A stretch of DNA of 64,000 nt from Drosophila persimilis (lineage: Eukaryota > Arthropoda > Insecta > Diptera > Drosophilidae). The notes under the pieces are model-generated. The model was not told the DNA's origin. It was given only the letters and a program-made list of their open reading frames with translations, and did not search any database. A program made the position numbers and the translations under genes. Location: contig NW_020825358.1 in NCBI RefSeq assembly GCF_003286085.1, positions 727,501-791,500 of the forward strand. The letters run 5' to 3'. Positions 12,313 to 21,735 of this stretch are shown piece by piece (the stretch's first letter is position 1; each line of letters begins with the position of its first letter).

Positions 12313-13381
12313 TAAGGATGGCCTCACAACAGAGAGTTAACAAACCACTTAATGAGTTCAAACAGATTTGAAATTACTTTTTAATTACAATTAATAAAAG
12401 AAAAGTAGAATTAAATGGTTGTCTTTTCAATTAATTTGCTGCCACCCGACTTTGCTCAGTCTGGCCACACTGAATCGATGAAGGTACAGCTGGGTAGCTT
12501 CAGCTGACGGCCAAATGACGTGTATTCTAGTTCCCGAACCAGAACTAACTTGGAATTTTTTGTTTAAACCTTTTCTTATGAAAAATTCAATAAAAGGGAG
12601 TTGAATAATTAGCCATTCGTGTAGAATATTGTTATCAGTCGGATACAATTATGTGTTCAGGACAGAGGGTCCTAGCTATCTAGTAATATTCCACCGAATA
12701 TCAAAATCGAGTAATATGATTGTAGACCATTGTAGACCAGGGGGTATTCAAATACACTACACGAAGATAATAAAACCTGAAAAATTTAAGCGAAGTTCAG
12801 TTGAAAAATATCTTGGTCATTTAAGATGAATAAAAACAGAATTTAATAACAGTACTATTTTCCGCGGTTTAGCTCAAGGTGTTCGTGTTTAAATAGAGGG
12901 CGTTTAGTGGGTTAAGTAAGATTTTCATCGGTATATTTTGAAAATGAGAAGGTATATTTCGGTATATTTTTGAGGTCAGACGCTCATAATGAATGGGCTA
13001 TAGAAAGGGGTATGGACAACGGGCAAAAACAGCCAAGGCAAATTGCAGGGTTCGTACGAACTTTCACCTCGCGTGTGAGGACAACATACCTTGAAGACAA
13101 AATCGGCAAAGTACATTGGGAATATGGGGTGGATTTTACATAGCCTGCGTTGAATTTTCTGGGCCATTTTGCCTGTTGTACATACCCTCTTTTTCCTCCC
13201 ATTATGTAGCAAATGTGTAGTTTTAACGAGAAATATTTTTCTGTCGGCAAAATTATTGTTGAAACAAACATATTTGACATCATATCCTGTTGGGGGAACT
13301 CAACGACTTTTGGCACAGGAACAGCTCCTGCTGAACAAACCCTTCAATATCGACAACCAAACGCACGCACCTCTCGCCAGC
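12313..13381. other. Spacer between Eaf6 and TM9SF3
   Basis: Contains the Eaf6 3' UTR (AATAAA near 12,393), about 400 bases of A+T-rich spacer without a supportable gene, the second copy of the promoter cassette at 12,847-12,985, and the TM9SF3 5' UTR. The short frames on both strands have no domain and no splice logic. Confidence 0.7.
12847..12985 (+). promoter_or_regulatory. Second copy of motif-6 promoter cassette, upstream of TM9SF3
   Basis: Shares, in the same order as 11,085-11,235, the words AACAGTAC, CTCAAGGTGTT, TAAATAGAGGG, TAGTGGGTTAAGT, TTTTCATC, GGTATATTT twice and GAGGTCAGACG. It then diverges before the position where motif 1 would be; no GGTCACAC follows. It sits 400 bases before the TM9SF3 start codon and may supply its promoter. 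It may instead be a decayed duplicate; the sequence alone does not decide. Confidence 0.6.
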
Positions 13382-15413
13382 ATGGGTACGATGCCACAGC
13401 AGCTACGGTTCCGTGCAATTTGTTTATGTCTGCTCGTCGTCGGCAGCTGCTACGTGTCGCAGTCGCAAGCAGACGAGCACAATCACAAGGTGAGTTTGCA
13501 TGCACCTGTTCTAACTGCTGACCGAACTGCATTCCGCATTCCGCAATCCGATTCCCATTCCAGTACAATGACAGAGAGGAAGTGGTCCTGTGGATGAACA
13601 CGGTGGGGCCGTACCACAATCGTCAGGAGACGTATGCCTACTTCTCGCTGCCATTCTGCAGCGGTGGGAAGTCGTCCATTTCCCACTACCACGAGACGCT
13701 GAGCGAGGCTCTCCAGGGAGTGGAGCTGGAGTTCAGTGGCTACGAGATGGACTTCAAGACGGACGTGCAGCGATCCACCATCTGCATGGTGACGCTGGCG
13801 GACGAGAGCGTCAAGGCCTTCACCTATGCGGTGATGAATGAGTACTGGTACCAGATGTACATCGATGGCCTGCCCATCTGGGGCAAGGTGGGCGAACGGG
13901 ACGATCGCGATGGCAAGTACTATATCTTCACGCACAAACGGTTCGACATTGGCTATAATGGCCAGCAGATTGTGGACATCACACTGACGACGGATGGGCG
14001 GGAGGAACTAAAGCCAGGGGCACAGATCAATTTCTCGTATGAGGTCAACTGGAAGTCCAGCAAGGTGGAGTTCAAGAACCGCTTCGACAAGTATCTAGAT
14101 CCCAACTTCTTCCAACACAGGGTGAGAAATACATGACATCATCCGCGCTGCTTTTTTTAAGCGTTCATTTCTTACAGATCCATTGGTTCAGCATCTTCAA
14201 CAGCTTCATGATGGTCATCTTCCTGGTGGGCCTTGTGTCCATGATTCTGATGCGCACTCTGCGCAAGGATTATGCCCGCTACAGCAAGGATGAGGAGGTG
14301 GACGACATGGAGCGCGATCTGGGCGATGAGTATGGCTGGAAACAGGTCCATGGCGATGTCTTCCGCTCCCCACCCCACACGCTGCTCTTCTCTGCTTTGG
14401 TCGGAGCTGGCTATCAGCTCATCTCTGTTGTGTTTTGCGTCATCATGTTTGCCATTGTCGGCGAACTCTACACGGAACGTGGCTCCATGCTGTCCACGGC
14501 GATATTTGTGTATGCCGCCACCTCGCCCATAAATGGATACTTTGGCGGATCGCTCTATGCCCGTCTGGGTGGACGCCTTTGGATCAGACAGATGCTGGCC
14601 TCGGCCTTCACAGTGCCTGTGGCTGTTTGCGGTACGGCTTTCCTTATCAATTTCATTGCCATTGGCTACCATGCCTCCCGCGCCATTCCCTTTGGCACCA
14701 TGGTGGCCGTCACGTGCATTTGCCTGTTCGTCATCCTGCCGCTGACCCTCGTGGGCACTGTGGTGGGCCGCAATCTAGATGGCCAGCCGGATTTCCCCTG
14801 TCGCGTGAATGCGGTGCCGCGACCTATTCCCGAAAAGAAGTGGTACATGGAACCGCTGATCATTGTGCTGCTTGGTGGGGTTCTTCCCTTTGGCTCTATT
14901 TTCATTGAGATGTAAGAAAAAACCTTCCGAATATCGCAGAGACATCCTGTAATCTTGTATATTTATCCATTTTTCAGGTACTTCATCTTCACCTCATTTT
15001 GGGCATACAAAATCTACTATGTCTATGGATTTATGTTGCTGGTCTTCACCATCCTGACCATTGTCACCGTCTGTGTGACGATTGTGTGCACGTACTTCCT
15101 GCTCAACGCAGAGGACTACCGATGGCAGTGGACGAGTTTCATGGCGGCGGGATCCACCTCCATTTATGTTTATGCCTACTCGTTTTACTATTTCTTCTTT
15201 AAAACCAAGTGAGTCTACCCTTTGGATTCTGGAATGAATATGGAATTCTAATCCCTTTTGCCTTTCAGAATGTTTGGCCTGTTCCAGACGGCGTTTTACT
15301 TCGGCTATATGGCCCTGTTTAGCGGCGCCTTGGGCATCATTTGTGGCACTGTCGGCTATGTTGGCACGAATCTGTTCGTGCGCAAAATTTATTCCAATGT
15401 GAAAATAGACTAG
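13382..15413 (+). CDS. TM9SF3: TM9SF3, nine-transmembrane (nonaspanin) Golgi/endosomal protein
   Basis: Five exons (13382-13489, 13564-14121, 14178-14911, 14978-15208, 15269-15413) join in frame to 591 residues, the usual length of the short TM9SF3 branch. Residues about 1-31 are a cleavable signal peptide ending near QSQA. The lumenal domain includes the family words [19 protein letters not shown] and VGERD. From [19 protein letters not shown] onward come nine membrane segments, with a conserved cytosolic stretch [17 protein letters not shown] after the first and ..[13 protein letters not shown] [17 protein letters not shown] between later ones. The C-terminus NVKID carries the K-x-D signal known in this family to hold the protein in the Golgi by coat binding. 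Family roles include sorting of transmembrane-segment-containing cargo; the precise function here is inferred. Introns are 56-74 bases, phases 0, 0, 2, 2. Confidence 0.96.
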
Positions 15414-17429
15414 GATGAAGATCAGATGATCCGCCCAACCCCCAACCGCGCACCACCCCCCCTCCCAGATCTGTATATCATCGGAAACAGTCTACTATTG
15501 TATTTACTTAGTAGAGCTTTAGTTAACAATATTCTGCGTGTTTTCTTTTGCTCCATTCGACCTCCCACGCTGTGTTGGCATCCCCTGTTTATTTCTGTTA
15601 GTTTCTCAGAGATCACTTCTCATGTTGGTGTGAAAATGAATGCCAGTCCGATGTATTCGCACCAAAGATTATATATTCAATTTATCTATGTATAGGCATG
15701 GCCATAGTACATATGTATACAATATCGCAACCGTTTGATAATCATGTACAAAAATGGAACAACTTCAAATCAATTGTAAAAATGTATTGGATCCAAATTG
15801 AGAGTTTAGTTAGTTGCATTTAATGATGCCATAAAACAATGGCAATCAATTCGAAAACTAATCAATTTCGTCCACTTCATTTTGATCTAATCAATGCGAT
15901 AACTCTCTGTTGTTCATCAGCTAACTCGCTCTCCAAAATAATTAAACATGTAACAGAACAGAAACACATCATCTTAACTGAACCTTATTCTAAATCTTAA
16001 TATTCATCTTCTTGTGTATCAAAATTAAAAGTATTTGATGTTCCACGAATTGTTTACAAGAAAAACCCTCCCACTTGAGATCTTTGGGTTCGAAAAATGT
16101 ACTGTTCGGCTACGTGCTATGGCCTATGTCTAAATACATATATTATTTAAATTGTATGCCTAGAAAACTTATCAAATCTATGCAATTGCAACAAAATGTG
16201 ACTTGAATTTGTTTGCGCCAATTAAGTTTATGTACGATGCAGATGAAATGTGCTGATTAGCAATAGTCGATAATCTAATAAATAATAAATAATAAATTCA
16301 ATATGAAAAGCCAAGAAACCCCCCCACAAAGCCTAGCTGCATCAGATGCTATCACCATCGTTGTTAATCAGCTCTCTTAAATTTTTTTAAAATATTTGTT
16401 GTTAATTTGCTCTCAAAAGCTTATCTGTCAATTTATTAGAGTGGAGGCGTAAGCGCCAATTTCTTATTCTTTTTTTGTTGTCTTTTTCGATTTGCAGGGA
16501 GGCAACAGAGGCATAGCTGGGGTAAGTACTTTTGGGATTATTCCATGACAGCGCCATTGATAAAGACATTTTTTGTGTGTCGGATTATCGATAGTATTTT
16601 GGGCATACTTCGAGTCCGTATAGGGCACGGCAGAGTGGGTTATGCTCTGACGATAGTCGGAGTTTCCTTTGTCTGTTCCGCTATCTGTGCCTCCCCGCCC
16701 TTATCTAAGCGCTCTGGAGGGGTCCAATGTCACATGGCGCTCCCTGGAAGTCTCCACTTATACATGGAGTGGACGCAGGAGTGGGGCACTAATGGCGCGT
16801 GTATTCTCGGGGGCCTTTGTGTAGTCAATGGTATGCTCCGACATGTCGGAACTGTAACAGGGCGGGCAGAACCTTTTCATTTCCAGTCCAACAAGAACCA
16901 AAGATTCGTTTGGTAATTTATGCTAATTTTGATAAAACTATAACGGCGCTTGCTGGAATTTTCTGGAAAGTGTTGAAGCGTAAAAGAAAACGTATGGACT
17001 GAAGGGTTTAATGTGACACCAAGCGGTCCCCATCTCTGCCCACCTCCACATAAATGGTTTGATTTAAACAAATTTTACGACTTGATTGACATCAGATGCA
17101 CTGCTGATGGTTCTGTACCAATGTATCCATTGGAATAGAACCCTGCTGACCCAGTTTGTGAGTCTCTAACGTGGCTTGGTCTCTGGCTAATGACGCTCGT
17201 ATATATGTAGGCATGTAGCCAACTTGTTGCATAAATTATCATAAATGTCAGAACCGATGGATGTTGATAGCGTTTTTCCATTTGATGTGCGGCCCATCTC
17301 CCTTTCGATGCTGTGGGCCAAGAACAGTTATGGCCGATAAAGGTGATGCGGGAAAATGTATTTTCCGATTCTATTTACATATTTAAATGTCTGTCAATCC
17401 AGCCTCTGCGGCGGTTTGAAGATGAACCT
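15414..17429. other. TM9SF3 3' UTR and spacer
   Basis: A+T-rich 3' UTR continues at least to a cluster of AATAAA signals near 16,278-16,295. Beyond it lies a strong-looking 3' splice site and 5' splice site pair around 24 bases (16,498-16,521) that I could not connect to a gene. The remaining 900 bases contain only short open frames without recognisable motifs. Confidence 0.6.
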
Positions 17430-17467
17430 TATAAAAGCCCGATCCCAGGTCATTGCTCAGATCAGTC
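17430..17467 (+). promoter_or_regulatory. TATA/initiator promoter of the collagen-like gene
   Basis: TATAAAAG at 17,430-17,437 is followed by two initiator-like TCAG words whose A residues are 29 (17,459) and 34 (17,464) bases downstream of the first T. Either gives a 5' UTR of only about 20-25 bases before the start codon at 17,485. A focused TATA promoter suggests tissue- or stage-limited expression. Confidence 0.75.
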
Positions 17468-17484
17468 TCTTCCGCAACCACAGC

Positions 17485-18512
17485 ATGAGATCTTCTGTCC
17501 TCTTGGCTATCCTTCTTTTGGGTGAGTTTTGACAGACAACGGGCTGGACCGGACCGGGCTTTCTTTTACTAAACATCCTTCGCTTACAGGCATTTGCATT
17601 TGCTCAGGCGTTCAGGCTTCGCTGGTGAAATGCTCTTGTGATCCTGGTCCAGCTGGAGAGCGAGGACCCCCGGGACCTCCGGGACCGCCTGGAGCTGGTT
17701 TCGGCGGTGGCGGTGGCGGTGGTGGTGGCATTGGCGGAGGACATGGTGGCGGCTTTTGGCCCTATCCACCCACGCCTCCTTTCACTCCGAATCTGCCGAT
17801 CATTCCAGGACCGAGAGGTCTTCCCGGACCCCCAGGCCCGCCTGGATATTGCTTCCCGTGTCCGGCAGTGCCGCCACCGATCAGGGCATACCCTCCTCCT
17901 CTGGGAGTTCCCGTGCCACCATTTTTGTCCACTCAGGTGGGAGGAGGCGGTGGAAATGCCGCCTCCGCTTTGACCTCTGCAGTGGGCAACATCATAGTGA
18001 TTCCCTCGGGTGCGGGAACGGGATTAACTGGACGCGCACAGTTCTACCACATCTCGCCCGATGGCCAGGTGCTGCGGATCGATCCCCCAAAGGATGTTCC
18101 CAATGAACTCTTCGATTCCCTGGGTGCTTCAGCAACCAATCCAGCGCCACAGCCGCCTCAACCGCTCCAGCCCACGTCGGCCTCCTTGTCGGGCATAACG
18201 CCACCGCCCACCCAGGCCACGCCCGGCGAGCAGCAGCAGACCACCGTAACGCCCGAGGTCCTGGACGAGACTGTGTTCGCGGTCAGTGGCAATCGAGGCA
18301 AGGACTTCCTGCGCGGCAACTCCGAGGCCAGCGACTGGCGGCGGATCCTTCTGCTCGGCGAGCGTCCCACCGAGGCGCCCATCGCCCAGCACCATCCCAG
18401 CCAGCTCGGCAACAGCATGGAGAGCTTCCAGCGGGCTCTGGTCGAGCTGAAGGAGAAGTATGCCACACTCATGCAGCCAAGGAGCGGCAATCGATACGCG
18501 GTCATTCTCTGA
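17485..18512 (+). CDS. Secreted short collagen-like, Gly/Pro-rich protein
   Basis: Two exons, 17485-17521 and 17590-18512, join in phase 1 to 319 residues. Residues 1-23 are a hydrophobic signal peptide (MRSSVLLAILLLGICICSG). The mature protein starts with a Cys-containing SLVKCSCD segment, then six Gly-X-Y triplets (GPAGERGPPGPPGPPGAG), a poly-Gly linker, a Pro-rich spacer and a second set of five triplets (GPRGLPGPPGPPGYC). The rest is Pro/Gln/Thr-rich with a charged, probably helical end (MESFQRALVELKEKYATLM). The two triplet blocks are far shorter than in fibrillar or basement-membrane collagens, so a stable triple helix is doubtful. Cuticle, chorion or peritrophic matrix structure is possible; I do not recognise a named gene. 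AATAAA at 18,541. Confidence 0.85.
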
Positions 18513-19803
18513 GACACAGGCAGCTCCCAAATAAGTTATAAATAAAGTACTGAATTTTTTTTTTACATTTAGATTGATCGGACCACTTTTTTTTACCAGC
18601 CAGCTCTTTTTACTATGTTTAGATGCATTTCTTGGAAATCCAATTGGCAAATCGAATTTCTTAGTAATGATACGATCCAAGAGCGGACTTTCTCTCCCAT
18701 CAGGCATTTGATAGGTCTTTCGATTTGAGTCTCAACCGTCAGAAGGCCTCAAATTGAATTTCCCAGAAATGGCTGGGATACAAATACGATTTTTGTATCT
18801 GCAGCAATTATCAGATAGATAGGGCATATATTTTTGCGCAATATATTTTATATTGCCACATGATTTGGCGACTCTTGTCACTTGGCTTCTGGGAGCTTAA
18901 GATGTCTATCAGACGTCCAGCTAGACGGGCTGTCAAAACAGCAGAAGTGATACGCGTCATCGTCATCGTTTGCTAAAATCAGAGTCCGCTTTCTGCTCTT
19001 TCGTCGTCATCAGATGCATTTCACAGAACTTGAAAGACATTTCATGAGTAAAGATAAGCTCGTCAGATCAGACCGTATCTGGGTTCGTGTGTACTAGCAT
19101 TGATAGGATTAGTTGGGGCCCAACACATTGAATAGATCATGTGACGCTATGGGTTTTATTTGTCAGAGATTAGGAGAGCCCCTGACAGATACCACTCTTT
19201 CTTCTGATACCTCTCTTCTATGACAATCAGTAGACCTTATAAATCTAGGGTGTGTCAGAGATCCCGATCATAACAGACACTACACACTTTATCCGCCCAA
19301 AGGTACAACTTTATACGTCACTAAATGGATTTCATCATACTGCCATCGATTAGTAAAGAACCTTTGACTGGGCAGAGAATATATATTGAGTATTGAGACT
19401 AGGTACATAGGAACCTAGGAACTCTTCAAAGGTAGAAAATCTAGATATAGCATGACGGACAGGGGATTATATGAATATAATGAATGAATATACCCAGAGG
19501 TAAAACCCTCAACGTCATGAAAGTCATGTGAAAATCTTTGAAACAGATAAGCAAATTCAACTATATTGATTATATATATATTTATATATGTATATATATG
19601 TGGTATTTATTGATTGGAAATTATGTCTTATAGAATGTACAAGTAATCCCCAATCTAATTTCGTTTCTTGAGCTCCTTTCAGGCGGAACGGTGCGTCAGG
19701 CATCTATCAATCTTTTGAGTATTCATTGATATTGATGATGATAAAGCGGACGTGAGAATCGTCAAGTGGTCAAGCCCTAATTAAGAGTCCTTCTGGCTGT
19801 CAA
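18513..19803. other. Spacer between convergent collagen-like and phosphatase genes
   Basis: Both 3' UTRs lie here: AATAAA at 18,541 for the plus-strand gene and TTTATT (AATAAA on the minus strand) at 19,606-19,611 for the phosphatase. Between them is about 1 kb of unique A+T-rich DNA with scattered TTATCA/AGATAG (GATA-factor) words, for example near 18,808-18,822, and nothing that looks coding. Confidence 0.6.
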
Positions 19804-21372
19804 TCAGTTGGTGGCAGCCTGGCAGGCGGTCAGCCCATCGCCCACACAGGCGGCAAAGGCCATCATGTGCGGAATGGTGTTCTGCTCGTACACTCCAGTG
19901 AAGAGGTGCGCCCACGGACCGGAGGCAAACACGGCCACGTCCTCGCCACCGTGCGTCTCCGACTCGAGTGGCACCATCGCTGGGAAGAGCTGATCAAAGT
20001 CCCCGGTGGCCAGGACGACGGGATCCTCCCGCTGGTGCGTCTCCGTGTTGTAGTAATAGTCGAAGCTCTTGCCATTGGCATAGCTGAGGGGCAGGTAGGG
20101 CTTATTATCGAGGCCGTTCGCCTTGGCCGATCCAAAGATGTCGCTGCCACGGGGCTGATACCCGGCCACGCTGAACGTATGCGAGTGATCGGAGGTGACC
20201 ACGATCAGGGTGTCCTCCGGGTTGGTGATCTCGCGGGCCCGCTTCACAGCCTTCGACAGCTCGGCGGTCTCGTCGAGGGCTATGCGCGCCATGGTATCGT
20301 GATGACTGATGTCGATCTTGCCGCCCTCCACAAAGAGGAAGTAGCCCTCCTCCTCGGTCTCCAGCACTTCGATGGCCTTCTCCGTCATCTCCTCGAGAGT
20401 CGGTTCGTTGTTCTCCGGATCGGCCAGCTGCTCCACATGATAGTGCATGTGGCCGCTGCTGAAGAGCCCCAGCAGACGACCCGTCTCTGTGGCATTCACT
20501 TTGAGCAGCTTCTTCTGGGTCTTCACGAAGGTGTTGCCAGCGTCCAGCGCCTCGAATTCCTCCACCAGATTGCGGCCATCGGTGCGACGTCCCTTGTCAT
20601 AGAACTCGGGATCGTAGAAGTTCCTCTTGCCGCCGCCGAGCATCACCTTGAGCCGGCTGCCCACCTCCCCGTATATCAGCTGCATGGCAATGTCCTGCAG
20701 TCCCTCGGCCTGCTCGCCGCAGCCCTCCTCCAGCAGGGCATTGTTCTCCCATTCGCGGTCCGCCGTGTGGGCATACACGCCCGAGGGCGAGGCATGGGTC
20801 ACGCGCGTGGTGGTGACCAGTCCGGCCGCCTTTCCGCTGTCCATAGCCCACTTGCCCAGGGAGAACACATGATTGCTGGCATTGGCCATGGCCTGGCAGT
20901 CGCCACGCAGCACATGGCCGTTCACACCGATGGTTCCGTAGTTGGCCTTCACGCCGCACAGATAGGAGGTCGAGGTGCAGGCACTGTCCGGCACTATCTT
21001 GTCCACGGAGTAGACCTTCGAGAGGCCAGTGAAGGGGAACTCCTCGAAGGAGAGCTTCTGCTCCTCGCCGCCAATGTAGCTCCTGGCAGCAGCCAGCGTG
21101 GCCAGTCCCATGCCGTCGCCCAGGAAGAGTATGATGTTCTTGGCCCGGTTCGTGTTTCGCACATGGCTCAGCTTTTCCCGCAGCAGCTGCTTGCTGGCCG
21201 CGTGCCAGTATGCCTGGGTCGCCTCCTCACTGCTCGTCCTGGCACGGGCGCTCCTTGGCAGATGCGGATGCATGGACTCCTCGTCATCTACGGGTGCCCT
21301 TTTGGGCACCGCTGCACCCAGCGCCAGGGTGATCAGGCCCAGGCCCACAAAGAACTTCAGAGTCAGAGTCAT
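19804..21372 (-). CDS. Alkaline phosphatase, secreted (first of a divergent pair)
   Basis: A single exon of 522 residues. The frame can be extended upstream only through a GTG, so the ATG at 21,372 is the start. Residues 1-19 are a signal peptide (FFVGLGLITLALGAA). The catalytic fold is complete: FLGDGM with the first metal-binding Asp, VPDSACTST with the nucleophile Ser, THASPSGVYAH with the His and Ser of the metal site, YAHTADR with the phosphate-binding Arg, FVEGGKIDISHHD (Glu, Asp, His ligands), TSDHSH (Asp-His) and ESETHGGED (last His). It hydrolyses phosphate monoesters outside the cell. The usual Gly after the nucleophile (DSAGT) is Cys here. There is no hydrophobic C-terminal tail, so a GPI anchor is unlikely. 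Probably the orthologue of D. melanogaster CG10592 by position. Confidence 0.95.
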   Translation of the reverse strand: MTLTLKFFVGLGLITLALGAAVPKRAPVDDEESMHPHLPRSARARTSSEEATQAYWHAASKQLLREKLSHVRNTNRAKNIILFLGDGMGLATLAAARSYIGGEEQKLSFEEFPFTGLSKVYSVDKIVPDSACTSTSYLCGVKANYGTIGVNGHVLRGDCQAMANASNHVFSLGKWAMDSGKAAGLVTTTRVTHASPSGVYAHTADREWENNALLEEGCGEQAEGLQDIAMQLIYGEVGSRLKVMLGGGKRNFYDPEFYDKGRRTDGRNLVEEFEALDAGNTFVKTQKKLLKVNATETGRLLGLFSSGHMHYHVEQLADPENNEPTLEEMTEKAIEVLETEEEGYFLFVEGGKIDISHHDTMARIALDETAELSKAVKRAREITNPEDTLIVVTSDHSHTFSVAGYQPRGSDIFGSAKANGLDNKPYLPLSYANGKSFDYYYNTETHQREDPVVLATGDFDQLFPAMVPLESETHGGEDVAVFASGPWAHLFTGVYEQNTIPHMMAFAACVGDGLTACQAATN

Positions 21373-21735
21373 TTCTCTCTCCACGTTGCTTTCACTGCGT
21401 TAGCCAAGTGAATACTGTACTTTTCAGCACATAACAGGCCGCTATATAGCCCCCGATCCAGATCAGGTGCCGCTCGTGTGAGGAGTCGATAGGGCAGTGG
21501 CCAGGGGCTAGAATTTATGGCTCCTCCTTGGCCAGACCGTGATACTCACGTTTCCATTCGCCACTCGAGATAATCATTAATCGATGGCCACTTTAGATTC
21601 CACAAATCACAAAAACACAATCATATAATACACGTACTATACAGCAGTATTACAGTAACAAAGTGTGCAAAATCGGTGGCTATATAACCGATTCGATTCG
21701 GCTAATTTGGACAGTCTAACGGCAACCGTCTGAAG
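21373..21735. promoter_or_regulatory. Shared divergent promoter of the two phosphatases
   Basis: The 363-base gap holds a TATA box for each gene: CTATATAG at about 21,442-21,449 for the minus-strand gene and TATATAA at 21,681-21,687 for the plus-strand gene. Between them is an AGATAA GATA-type word near 21,568 followed by an ATTAATCGAT element. GATA factors drive many fly midgut enzymes, so joint gut expression is a reasonable but untested inference. Confidence 0.6.

Noticed and set aside
16545..16916. 123-codon frame after the TM9SF3 3' UTR
   Set aside because: No recognisable domain, no promoter with proper spacing and no splice continuation; treated as chance.
19867..21411. 514-codon open frame antisense to the first alkaline phosphatase
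   Set aside because: It mirrors the codon bias of the phosphatase on the other strand, has no domain and its composition (His, Leu, Gly, Val) is that of an antisense shadow.
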